From: Bacteroidales bacterium
GTDB lineage: Bacteria > Bacteroidota > Bacteroidia > Bacteroidales > UBA932
Direction: 5' to 3'
Length of the DNA stretch: 45,997 nt
NCBI GenBank assembly: GCA_017625725.1
Contig: JAGAKH010000100.1
Location: forward strand, 1-45,997
The stretch's first letter is position 1. The number at the start of each line of letters is the position of its first letter. A model generated the notes under the pieces. That model had not been told where the DNA came from. It ran no database searches and saw nothing but the letters and a program-made list of their open reading frames with translations. A program made the position numbers and the translations under genes. Shown one piece after another: positions 1-7,983 of the stretch.

Positions 1-4
1 ACAA

Positions 5-39
5 TTTCTCAAACGTTAGGCTTTGTGTTATTTGAGAAA
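5..39. repeat. 9-bp inverted repeat at the window edge
   Basis: TTTCTCAAA (5-13) is the exact reverse complement of TTTGAGAAA (31-39), with a 17-base loop. No T-run follows on either strand, so it is not a convincing terminator. It may be the end of an upstream transcription unit outside the window or an operator. No gene is visible from 1 to 157. Confidence 0.3.
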
Positions 40-157
40 GTGCCTATAAATCAATTGTTTAACAAAAATCAAAATTCCGTTTCAACTGACGAATATCCTA
101 ACTTATTCAGTATTAATTAGTTTAAACGGGACAGTAGTGTAATAAAGAATAATTATC

Positions 158-373
158 ATGGAAATCAACAACATCGGAAACAATGCAGGTATTCTTTGGA
201 ATGCCCTCAATTCTAATGGAAAGATGACTGAGACCAAGCTTAAGAAGGAGTCTGGTCTTGCAAGTGCAGAGTTCTACACTGCACTCGGATGGCTTGCTCG
301 TGAGGGCAAGGTAAGCACTGTTGTAGAGACAAGGTGCGGAAAGGATTGCGAGTATTATACACTTAACGCATAA
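158..373 (+). CDS. Small winged-helix protein (DUF2582-like)
   Basis: A 71-residue protein of the winged helix-turn-helix type (DUF2582 family). These are short, widespread in Bacteroidetes and of unknown biochemical role, presumably DNA- or protein-binding. The sequence reads as helix (residues 1-20, NNIGNNAGILWNALNSNG), a second helix with the KLKKESGL turn, a recognition helix (SAEFYTALGWLAREGK) and a C-terminal beta wing (STVVETRCGKDCEYYTL). Length fits the family. It is monocistronic, closed by a strong terminator at 401-441. I know of no specific function. Confidence 0.8.
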   Translation: MEINNIGNNAGILWNALNSNGKMTETKLKKESGLASAEFYTALGWLAREGKVSTVVETRCGKDCEYYTLNA

Positions 374-400
374 TATCCGGATACATCTGGAATTGAAGAC

Positions 401-441
401 GGGGCCGACATCAAATTGATGCTGGCCTCAATTTTTTTTTT
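401..441 (+). terminator. Rho-independent terminator of the winged-helix gene
   Basis: GGGGCCGACATC (401-412), loop AAATT, GATGCTGGCCTC (418-429) form a 12-position stem with G-U pairs and one mismatch. An uninterrupted T10 tract follows at 432-441. It lies directly upstream of the next promoter. Confidence 0.85.
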
Positions 442-448
442 GATTTTC

Positions 449-478
449 TTGGGGGGGGGCAATATTTTTCTATATTTG
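449..478 (+). promoter_or_regulatory. Bacteroidetes promoter with a G9 tract in its spacer
   Basis: A -33 TTG (449-451), a 19-base spacer (452-470) and a perfect -7 element TATATTTG (471-478) lie just upstream of the ATG at 496. Nine consecutive G (451-459) run from the last base of the -33 element into the spacer. Gain or loss of a G would change the spacing of the two promoter elements. Predicted transcription start is about 485, giving a leader of roughly 10 bases. Confidence 0.65.
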
Positions 479-495
479 CATAAAAATCCCTGTAT

Positions 496-3390
496 ATGAA
501 ACGTTACTTGACAATCTTCCTTTTGGCTGCAGCTTCTTTCTGTACTATATCAAGGGCCCAGATCTATGATATGGAAACCATCAATAAGTACATGACTGTC
601 AATGTGAAGCTTACTTTGGAAGACCGTAAGGACAAGGAGCCTATCGGTTATGCATCAGTTTACCTCATCCCTGAGGGTGACACTACAATCACGCATTTCG
701 CCATTTCCGATCCTGAAGGAAAGGTTGCCTTTGACAATGTCATTTCCGGAAGGTATCAGCTTAATGCTGAAATGATCGGCTATCATCCATTCAGAAGAGT
801 GTTTGATTTTTCTTCTCATGATAATGACCTTGGAGCAATCAGGCTTGAAATCAATAAGGAATATATAGATGCCTCTACAATTACAGCAGTAGGTAATCCT
901 ATTACTGTCAAAAAGGATACAATTGAATATAATGCTTCTTCATTCAAGGTGGGGGCGGATGCTGTTCTGGGAGACCTGTTGAAGAAAATGCCGGGAATGG
1001 AAGTAAATGAGAGCGGTGAAGTAAGTGTAAACGGTGAAAAGGTCGATAGGATCACTGTCGGTGGAAGGACCTTCTTTTTCGATGATCCGTCAATGGCCGT
1101 GCAGAATCTTCCGGCAAAGATTGTAGATAAGGTCAGGATCTTTGACAAGGTTGACGAGGATGCAAGAAGATCTGGAATCGCCCGGGAATCTGATAAGGAA
1201 AAGCACATGGATGTCCAACTGAAGGAGGAATATAAGAAAGGTGTATTCGGAAATCTGAAACTTGGTGTGGGATATGCCCTCGATCCGAGACTGAAGGAGG
1301 AAACACATTTTGACAGAAGCTATCTTTATGACGGCACAGCCATGATGGCGGCATACGGAGAGAAGGACCAGCTCACTGTAATTGCAAGAGGGCAGAACTT
1401 CCCGGCGGGAGATTCCAAAATTATGATTGTATCTCGGTCAAATGATAAGCTTGATGTTGCGAATGGACTTGCCAGCCAGGTAAGTACTGCAGCCAATTAC
1501 AATACGGCCCGCATACCTGGAACCGATGCGACAGTTTCTGTAAAGTATGGATATTCAAGGAAGGAGGCGATGGAACGTTCCAATATGACTTCCTATCTGA
1601 ACGATGGAGGTGAAATGGTCACGGACGGGTTATTCACAGGAACCGGCGATGAACATAATTTCAGGACTTTTGTGGATGTTGTGAATCAGTCATCTGACAG
1701 GTACCATTTCAAGATTCAACCGTCCCTTTCCATCTCCAGGAAAAACAGAGTATTTGCGGATAACTCTTCTGTCAGGAATATGACGGAGACTTTAAATTCA
1801 TCGTCTTTATCCGAGACATCAGAAACCGGTCTTATGAGTTGGTCTGTCCTGCTTAACGGAGGCTTGAGCAAAATCGGAGGAAAGGACCGCAGAACTTTCA
1901 ATGCCATTGTCAATTTCATGCATGACAGCAGTCAGGGAAACAGCATTGAGAACAGTATTCTGAACAATAGCGGATCAGCATCACAGAGATTCCTTGGATA
2001 TGACAAGAACAGCGGGTCTTTCAGGGTATTCGCAAATCTGTCATATTCAGAACCTTTTTCTGATGAACTTTCCCTGAATGTGAATGTCAAGGCGGGGAGT
2101 GGAAATTCAAAAGACGTAGAGTCAGCAACCGATCTTCTTACGGGAAAGCACAGCGACTACCTGTCTTCTGGAAATTATATCAGGAACACTGAACTGCAGG
2201 AGCATATACTTCTTCAGTATTCACACAGTCCGCACAATCTTCAGGCCGGATTTTCATTATATGAAACCTACAATGAAACCGCTATAAGGTCTCTAGGTGT
2301 GGATTCAGTGACCGGAAAAGACGAGTGGCTGTTGAATTGGTCTCCTTCTGTGGATTACCAATATAAAAAGGGCTCACTGAGTCTGAATACATCATATTCC
2401 GGAACGACGACTACCCCTAGTGGAAAGCAATTGTCATCGGTTCTGGAACTTTCGGATCCCGTTAACATAAGCACAGGAAATATATATCTGAAGCCAAGCA
2501 TGCTCCATTCTGCATCCATGAGTCTGAAGTTCAGTGCGTCACAGACCTATACCTTCCTGAACTTCAATTTAAGCGGCCATCTTAACCAGAACAAAATCGT
2601 GTCGGCCAGCTGGTACGACAGTCAGGCCATAAGGTATTCAATACCTGTCAATTCACGTAAACCTGCAGGAGATGTCTTTGCATACCTGTCCTTCAATCAG
2701 CATTTGGGAAAGAAGAAGAATCTTTCATTTTCTGTAAGTGCAAATTTCAGATGCGGAGTTTCGACAGGATATCAGGCCTTGGGAATTCAGGATGGTTTCA
2801 ATGTAGAGGATTTTGATTATACCAGGTTCATGGGTGCTTTCTGGGGAAATCCTGACGGAGATCTTTTCTATGGCGGAAAAAGCGGTTTCGCTGAGAGCAA
2901 CGTTTCTTCACTGAACTACAATATACGTACCGGTCTGAAGTACAAGCTGGATAATTTCAGCACAGAGGCATCCTATAACATGCATAATAACAAATCAGTA
3001 TATTCATTGAATCCAAGGGCTGATGTTGATGTCTGGAATCATACCTTCAAGTGGGATGCGATTCTTACGACGGCCAATAAATGGGAACTTCAGTCTGATC
3101 TTCAGTATGTAATGTATAGAGGTCATGCTCCGGGTTTCGGAGAACCGGAACTTATCTGGAATCTCAGTGTAGCCAAGACTTTCAAAGGAGTCACTTTGTC
3201 ACTTAAGGGAGCGGATCTTTTCAACAGTACACGCAATCTTAACCGCGAGGTCGAGGCAGATTTTGTCAGGGAGACATATAATCTTGTTATAGGAAGATAT
3301 GTCATGTTCAGCGTAGTCTTCAATTTCGGAAAGATGAATGCTAAGCAGTCCCAGAAGGCGGCAATGGCCATGTATAGGACGGGATTCTAA
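496..3390 (+). CDS. Outer-membrane beta-barrel protein, TonB-receptor-like
   Basis: A 964-residue outer-membrane protein of the OMP_b-brl_3 type. It has a signal peptide (residues 1-22, ending SRAQ), then a carboxypeptidase-regulatory-like beta domain (about 35-110). A reduced plug-like segment follows (about 125-220, with DLLKKMPGMEV and the GGRTFFFDDP region). The rest is a long barrel of alternating strands rich in aromatic and polar residues (about 240-964). The last residue is Phe, as is common for Bam-dependent barrels. The cargo is unknown, and no SusD-like or lipoprotein partner sits next to it. It is transcribed alone from a promoter with a G9 spacer tract, so its expression may be phase-variable. 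A terminator shared with the convergent nfn operon ends it. Confidence 0.85.
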   Translation: MKRYLTIFLLAAASFCTISRAQIYDMETINKYMTVNVKLTLEDRKDKEPIGYASVYLIPEGDTTITHFAISDPEGKVAFDNVISGRYQLNAEMIGYHPFRRVFDFSSHDNDLGAIRLEINKEYIDASTITAVGNPITVKKDTIEYNASSFKVGADAVLGDLLKKMPGMEVNESGEVSVNGEKVDRITVGGRTFFFDDPSMAVQNLPAKIVDKVRIFDKVDEDARRSGIARESDKEKHMDVQLKEEYKKGVFGNLKLGVGYALDPRLKEETHFDRSYLYDGTAMMAAYGEKDQLTVIARGQNFPAGDSKIMIVSRSNDKLDVANGLASQVSTAANYNTARIPGTDATVSVKYGYSRKEAMERSNMTSYLNDGGEMVTDGLFTGTGDEHNFRTFVDVVNQSSDRYHFKIQPSLSISRKNRVFADNSSVRNMTETLNSSSLSETSETGLMSWSVLLNGGLSKIGGKDRRTFNAIVNFMHDSSQGNSIENSILNNSGSASQRFLGYDKNSGSFRVFANLSYSEPFSDELSLNVNVKAGSGNSKDVESATDLLTGKHSDYLSSGNYIRNTELQEHILLQYSHSPHNLQAGFSLYETYNETAIRSLGVDSVTGKDEWLLNWSPSVDYQYKKGSLSLNTSYSGTTTTPSGKQLSSVLELSDPVNISTGNIYLKPSMLHSASMSLKFSASQTYTFLNFNLSGHLNQNKIVSASWYDSQAIRYSIPVNSRKPAGDVFAYLSFNQHLGKKKNLSFSVSANFRCGVSTGYQALGIQDGFNVEDFDYTRFMGAFWGNPDGDLFYGGKSGFAESNVSSLNYNIRTGLKYKLDNFSTEASYNMHNNKSVYSLNPRADVDVWNHTFKWDAILTTANKWELQSDLQYVMYRGHAPGFGEPELIWNLSVAKTFKGVTLSLKGADLFNSTRNLNREVEADFVRETYNLVIGRYVMFSVVFNFGKMNAKQSQKAAMAMYRTGF

Positions 3391-3396
3391 AAACAA

Positions 3397-3434
3397 CGAG
3401 GGTACAGAAATATCGTCTGATTTCTGTACCCTCG
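3397..3434. terminator. Bidirectional terminator between the barrel gene and nfnB
   Basis: A perfect 15-bp stem, CGAGGGTACAGAAAT (3397-3411) with ATTTCTGTACCCTCG (3420-3434), and an 8-base loop. CTTTAT follows on the plus side and GTTGTTTTTAG on the minus side. It serves both convergent units. Confidence 0.8.
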
Positions 3435-3452
3435 CTTTATATATATCACCTG

Positions 3453-4838
3453 TTATAGGTTCTGAATGTATTCGTGGATTGCAGCTGCAGCTTTTCTTCC
3501 GGCACCCATTGCCAGAATCACGGTTGCGGCTCCTGTCACGGCATCACCACCTGCGAAGACTCCAGGCCGGCTTGTCGTTCCATTCTCATCTGCAACGATG
3601 CAGCCTCTGCGTGTTGTTTCAAGTCCTGCAGTTGTTCTGGCAATCAAAGGATTAGGTGATGTTCCCAGCGACATGATTACAGTCTCTGTCTCGATGTCGA
3701 ACTCCGATCCCGGGATCTCCACCGGTGAGCGTCTTCCACTTTCGTCCGGTTCGCCGAGTTCCATCCTTATGCACCTTACTCCGCACACCCATCCGTTCTC
3801 ATCACCAAGGATTTCCACTGGATTGGTAAGCATGGCAAACTGTATTCCTTCCTCTTTAGCATGGTGGACCTCCTCCTTACGTGCCGGAAGCTCGTTCTCC
3901 GTACGGCGGTAAACGATAGTGGTTTCTGCACCAAGACGAAGTGCAGTGCGTGCAGCATCCATTGCCACATTTCCCCCGCCTACGACAACAACTTTCTTTC
4001 CAGCATGGATAGGAGTGTCGTAATCATCACGGTATGCCTTCATCAGGTTGTTCCTGGTCAGGAATTCGTTTGCAGAGAATACACCGTTGAAGTGCTCGCC
4101 AGGGATATTCATGAAACGTGGAAGTCCTGCCCCTGAACCTATGAATACAGCGTCGAATCCTTCGTCGTCCATAAGCCTGTCTATTGTTACTGTACGGCCG
4201 GCTATGACGTTTGTCTCGATCGTTACTCCAAGTGCCTTCACTGCAGCTATTTCTGCGGCGACAACCTTGTCTTTAGGAAGACGGAACTCCGGAATACCAT
4301 ATTCAAGCACTCCTCCAGGACGATGCAGAGCTTCGAAAACTGTAACCTTATATCCGAGTTTTGCAAGGTCTGATGCACATGCAAGGCCTGCAGGACCACT
4401 TCCAATGACTGCAACCTTATGGCCGTTTGCCGGTGCGACAACAGGTTTTACACCTCCGTTTTCGCGACTCCAGTCAGCTACGAATCTCTCGAGCTTGCCT
4501 ATGGCAACCGGCTCTCCCTTTACTCCGAGAATACAGCTGCCTTCACACTGTGTCTCCTGAGGACACACACGACCGCATATTGCCGGAAGTGAAGAGTCTT
4601 CTGCGATGATTTCTGCGGCTCTTGCGAAATTACCAGCTGCGACCTCATTTATGAATGTCGGAATCTTGACGCTTACAGGGCATGCTCCCACGCATCTGGG
4701 ATTCTTGCAGTTTAGACATCTTGAGGCCTCTAACTGAGCCTCTTCAGCATTATATCCGTAGCAAACCTCTTCAAAGTTGGTTGCACGTACTTTTGGATCC
4801 TGTTCTCTTACAGGAACTCTAGGAATCTTGTTTGCCAT
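3453..4838 (-). CDS. nfnB: NfnB-type NADPH-binding flavoprotein (GltD-like)
   Basis: A 461-residue homologue of the glutamate synthase small subunit. Because it is coupled to a PyrK-like partner, it is best read as the large subunit of the electron-bifurcating NADH-dependent reduced ferredoxin:NADP+ oxidoreductase. Two N-terminal Cys clusters for [4Fe-4S] centres are visible (Cys 41, 44, 49, 53 and about 88, 92, 98, 102). An FAD motif GSGPAGL lies at about 146-152 and an NADPH-binding GGGNVAMDAAR near 293. No glutamate synthase large subunit is nearby. It is the last gene of the minus operon; its ATG overlaps the nfnA stop by one base (TAATG), which suggests translational coupling. Free-standing GltA-type glutamate synthase is the alternative name. 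Confidence 0.85.
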   Translation of the reverse strand: MANKIPRVPVREQDPKVRATNFEEVCYGYNAEEAQLEASRCLNCKNPRCVGACPVSVKIPTFINEVAAGNFARAAEIIAEDSSLPAICGRVCPQETQCEGSCILGVKGEPVAIGKLERFVADWSRENGGVKPVVAPANGHKVAVIGSGPAGLACASDLAKLGYKVTVFEALHRPGGVLEYGIPEFRLPKDKVVAAEIAAVKALGVTIETNVIAGRTVTIDRLMDDEGFDAVFIGSGAGLPRFMNIPGEHFNGVFSANEFLTRNNLMKAYRDDYDTPIHAGKKVVVVGGGNVAMDAARTALRLGAETTIVYRRTENELPARKEEVHHAKEEGIQFAMLTNPVEILGDENGWVCGVRCIRMELGEPDESGRRSPVEIPGSEFDIETETVIMSLGTSPNPLIARTTAGLETTRRGCIVADENGTTSRPGVFAGGDAVTGAATVILAMGAGRKAAAAIHEYIQNL

Positions 4839-5701
4839 TATTTTCCCCTCCCGATTCTGCAGGTGTGATGCTCTGTCGCTTCACGCTCCTCTGTACAATA
4901 CATTCTCTGACGGCGCATAGCTTCGTCGAAATCCACGAGATATCCGTCGAATTCAGGTCCTTCAACGCATGCGAAACGAACCTTTCCGCCCACGGTCACT
5001 CGGCAGGCACCGCACATTCCGGTGCCGTCAACCATAAGAGTGTTCAATGACACAATTACAGGAAGTTCAAGCTTCCTGCATGTCAGGGTTGCGAATTTCA
5101 TCATTATCATCGGACCGATGGCAATAGCCTGGTCGTATTTCTTTCCGTCTTCATTCACCAGCTTTTCTAGCATTGCGGTGACAAGTCCCTTGAAGCCTTC
5201 CGAACCGTCGTCTGTGCAGATGTAGAGATTGTCGCATACCGACTCCATCTCCTCTTTATATATGATAAGGTCCTTGGTCTTTGCTCCGATGATAACATCG
5301 ACTGCAACACCTCTTTCATGCAGCCATTTTACCTGTGGATACACAGGTGCGGTTCCGACACCTCCCGCAATGAATACATACTTCTTTGATGCGAGCTCCT
5401 CTGCTGATTTTTCAGTGAAATCGGATGGAATACCAAGAGGACCGACAACATCTGCAAATGAGTCACCTTCTTCATATGAGCAAATTTCAGAAGTGGATGC
5501 TCCGATCTTCTGTGTCACGATTGTGACTGTACCCGCCTCTGCGTCATAATCGCTGATAGTGAGCGGGATGCGTTCTCCCTGCTCGTCAGCCCTCACGATG
5601 AGGAACTGCCCCGGCTGTGCCGCAGAAGCGAGGCGAGGAGCCTCGACCTTCATGCGACAGATTGTAGGGGTCAGCATATCTTTGCGAACAATCTTATACA
5701 T
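4838..5701 (-). CDS. nfnA: NfnA-type FAD/[2Fe-2S] subunit (PyrK/SudB-like)
   Basis: A 287-residue ferredoxin-NADP reductase-fold protein, the small subunit of NfnAB, often annotated as sulfide/dihydroorotate dehydrogenase-like FAD/NAD-binding protein. The FAD-binding ERIPLTI segment is at about 43-49, the NAD-binding GGVGTAPVYP at about 113-122, and the C-terminal [2Fe-2S] motif DGTGMCGACR with a further Cys in ACVEGP (Cys 230, 233, 245). Together with NfnB it should interconvert NADH plus reduced ferredoxin and NADPH in the cytoplasm. That fits the nearby pyruvate:ferredoxin oxidoreductase and ferredoxin. It begins 9 bases after the acyl-CoA ligase gene. Confidence 0.85.
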   Translation of the reverse strand: MYKIVRKDMLTPTICRMKVEAPRLASAAQPGQFLIVRADEQGERIPLTISDYDAEAGTVTIVTQKIGASTSEICSYEEGDSFADVVGPLGIPSDFTEKSAEELASKKYVFIAGGVGTAPVYPQVKWLHERGVAVDVIIGAKTKDLIIYKEEMESVCDNLYICTDDGSEGFKGLVTAMLEKLVNEDGKKYDQAIAIGPMIMMKFATLTCRKLELPVIVSLNTLMVDGTGMCGACRVTVGGKVRFACVEGPEFDGYLVDFDEAMRRQRMYCTEEREATEHHTCRIGRGK

Positions 5702-5710
5702 ATATGGCTG

Positions 5711-7408
5711 TTATTTTTTGTTTTCTTCCTTTTCGCTGTGTTCTGCTTCCAGAGTAGGGGCACTCTCCTTATATTTGAATCTGCGGATCTTCTGGGTCGC
5801 AGTCTTTTCAAAAGGTTCCTTCATGACCTCTACTGAGCTTACCTGAGATGACTTGCTCACGTTCTTGTTCACCATCTTCAGGACCTTTGCCTTCCAGTTG
5901 TCAAGCTTTTCGTAAATCTTGTCCTCTCCTTCCTTATCCCACTGTATGAAGTTTTCTGCCGGCTGGACCAGAGCAACAAGGCGTCCGTTTCTTTCTACCA
6001 CAATTGATTCTCCCACACCTTCCATGTTGTTGATGACATTTTCAATCTCCTCAGGATAGATGTTTTCTCCTGACGGACCAAGAATCATGTTGTTGTTACG
6101 TCCCTTTATGCTGAATCTTCCCTTGGAATCCTGTACTGCGATGTCATTTGTACGGAACCATCCGTCTTCAGTGAATACACTCTTTGTGCGTACAGGATCC
6201 TTGTAATATCCGAGCATCACATTCGGACCCTTGGCAACGATTTCACCTTCACCAGTTTCAGGATTTACATTATGGAGCTTGAGCTTTACATTATGAACCG
6301 GATAACCGAACGAGCCGACCTTTCTCCACCTGTGCATCGAGTAGCCGAGAAGCGGTGATGTCTCTGTCAGACCATAACCTATTGCATATGGGAAACCGGC
6401 ACAGAGCAGGAAGTCCTCCACTTCGGGGTCGAGCTTTGCTCCTCCGATTCCATAGAATGACATGTGTCCTCCGAATGTCGCCTTGAGTTTCATGCCGATG
6501 ATTCTGCACATGAGCTTGTGCATGTGCTGATTCATCCAGGTGAGTGTACGGCTCTTCTGTATTGTAGGCAGCACACTTCCCTTGTATACTTTTTCAATGA
6601 TCAGCGGAACTGTGAGCATTGTAGTAGGCCTTACAATCTTGAATGCCTTCATCAGGAGAGAAGCGACAGGCGGCTTCGGAAGATAATAGATTGTTGCTCC
6701 GCAATACATAGGATAGAGCATGCTGATGGTCATCTCTAGTGTGTGGGCCATCGGCAGCACTGAGAGCCATCTGTCCCTCTCATCTCTCTTGCAGCAATGG
6801 TAGCAGCTGATGACGTTCGATGTGAGATTGCGGTGGCTCAGGACAACACCTTTTGCACTTCCTGTAGTTCCGGATGTGTAGATTATCGTTGCAATGTCGT
6901 CTGGAGTCGGAATGGAGGTCTTTCCGTCGCATGTGAATTTGTCGTCATCGGATTTCAGAACCTCAAAGGTGTCGATGTCTATGACGAGAGTCATCTTGTC
7001 CCTGCATTCCTGGTTCAGCTTAGAGGCAAGTTTCTGAGATATGAAGATGACCTTGCTTTCAGAATGGTTTATAATATTCGTAACCTCATTCTCGGAACTG
7101 TCCGGAAGAATCGGAATTGCTATTCTGCCGAAAGGAACGATGCTGAAGAAGGCTACCGACCAGTTCGGCATGCTCTGCGAAAGAATCGCAACCTTGTCAC
7201 CGGCTCCAATACCATACTGGGTAAGTTTCTTGGAAAGGCTGTCGCACTTTGCCTTGAAAGTGCTGTAGGTGTAGCCACCTTCCTTTGTGTCATACCACTG
7301 TGTATATTGATTCTTCGGGTATACTGTCGTAGCATACTCATAAAGCTTTGCGAGGGTGTCTACATATTTTTCCCTCATACGCTTTATACGCTTGTAAAAT
7401 TGTATCAT
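5711..7408 (-). CDS. AMP-forming acyl-CoA synthetase (long-chain type)
   Basis: A 565-residue ANL-superfamily adenylate-forming enzyme, most like long-chain fatty acid:CoA ligases. The nucleotide-binding A3 motif YTSGTTGSAKG is at about 177-187. The A5 motif GYGLTETSPLL is near 343-353, followed by DGWFRTNDIA and KGRNNNMILGPSGENIYPEEIE (the adenylate hinge region). It lies 12 bases downstream of a lysophospholipid acyltransferase, which supports a role in fatty acid activation or salvage for membrane lipids. A second possible start, MREK at 7375, would remove 11 residues. The chain length of the substrate cannot be told from the sequence. Confidence 0.85.
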   Translation of the reverse strand: MIQFYKRIKRMREKYVDTLAKLYEYATTVYPKNQYTQWYDTKEGGYTYSTFKAKCDSLSKKLTQYGIGAGDKVAILSQSMPNWSVAFFSIVPFGRIAIPILPDSSENEVTNIINHSESKVIFISQKLASKLNQECRDKMTLVIDIDTFEVLKSDDDKFTCDGKTSIPTPDDIATIIYTSGTTGSAKGVVLSHRNLTSNVISCYHCCKRDERDRWLSVLPMAHTLEMTISMLYPMYCGATIYYLPKPPVASLLMKAFKIVRPTTMLTVPLIIEKVYKGSVLPTIQKSRTLTWMNQHMHKLMCRIIGMKLKATFGGHMSFYGIGGAKLDPEVEDFLLCAGFPYAIGYGLTETSPLLGYSMHRWRKVGSFGYPVHNVKLKLHNVNPETGEGEIVAKGPNVMLGYYKDPVRTKSVFTEDGWFRTNDIAVQDSKGRFSIKGRNNNMILGPSGENIYPEEIENVINNMEGVGESIVVERNGRLVALVQPAENFIQWDKEGEDKIYEKLDNWKAKVLKMVNKNVSKSSQVSSVEVMKEPFEKTATQKIRRFKYKESAPTLEAEHSEKEENKK

Positions 7409-7420
7409 ATCGGATAAATA

Positions 7421-7972
7421 TTAATGCGTAATATACAGGTCAGGATACTTTCCTGTCAGTTTCATTTCTTCGTAGATCTGCTGGATACGAGCCATGTCAG
7501 CTCTTGCGTCATCGGTGAGCTCAACTTTCTGACCGCGGCCGACACGTTTCCTGCCCCAGTCGAAATAGCCCAGATATACAGGACATCCTACCTCACGGGC
7601 GATGGTATGGAAACCGGTCTTCCACCTTTTGGTTGCCTGTCTTGTCCCTTCCGGTGCAAGTGCGAGATGGGCTATAGGTCTTTTCTTCATCTCCTTTATG
7701 GTGCTGAGTACCATCGATGCGGCATTCTTCCTATCTACAGGAAGGCCGCCGAGTTTCTTGAGCAGCCAGCCGAGAGGTCCCCAGAAGAATTCCTTTTTTA
7801 TGACGCAGTATGGCTGTCCGCCGACAGACTTATAATATAGGTATGATATTACAAAGTCCCAAGCTGATGTGTGCGGCACGCCAAGGATGATGCATTTGTC
7901 TTCCGGAACTACCGGATCAACGGCTGTCCAGCCCATTGCGCGGAGTAACCATCCGCAGAATTTTCTCCACAT
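7421..7972 (-). CDS. Lysophospholipid acyltransferase (PlsC-like)
   Basis: A 183-residue 1-acyl-sn-glycerol-3-phosphate acyltransferase-like protein. The catalytic HX4D box is HTSAWD (34-39), and the acceptor-binding EGTR motif is in APEGTR (108-111). It is shorter than E. coli PlsC and lacks an obvious N-terminal transmembrane helix beyond an amphipathic segment. It probably acts at the inner face of the cytoplasmic membrane in phospholipid synthesis or remodelling. It sits 11 bases after parE and 12 before the acyl-CoA ligase, so it is co-transcribed with both. Confidence 0.85.
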   Translation of the reverse strand: MWRKFCGWLLRAMGWTAVDPVVPEDKCIILGVPHTSAWDFVISYLYYKSVGGQPYCVIKKEFFWGPLGWLLKKLGGLPVDRKNAASMVLSTIKEMKKRPIAHLALAPEGTRQATKRWKTGFHTIAREVGCPVYLGYFDWGRKRVGRGQKVELTDDARADMARIQQIYEEMKLTGKYPDLYITH

Positions 7973-7983
7973 ATCTGTTGATA

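Noticed and set aside
6797-7417. 206-codon plus-strand frame inside the acyl-CoA ligase gene
   Set aside because: Antisense to the adenylation motifs; no independent support.
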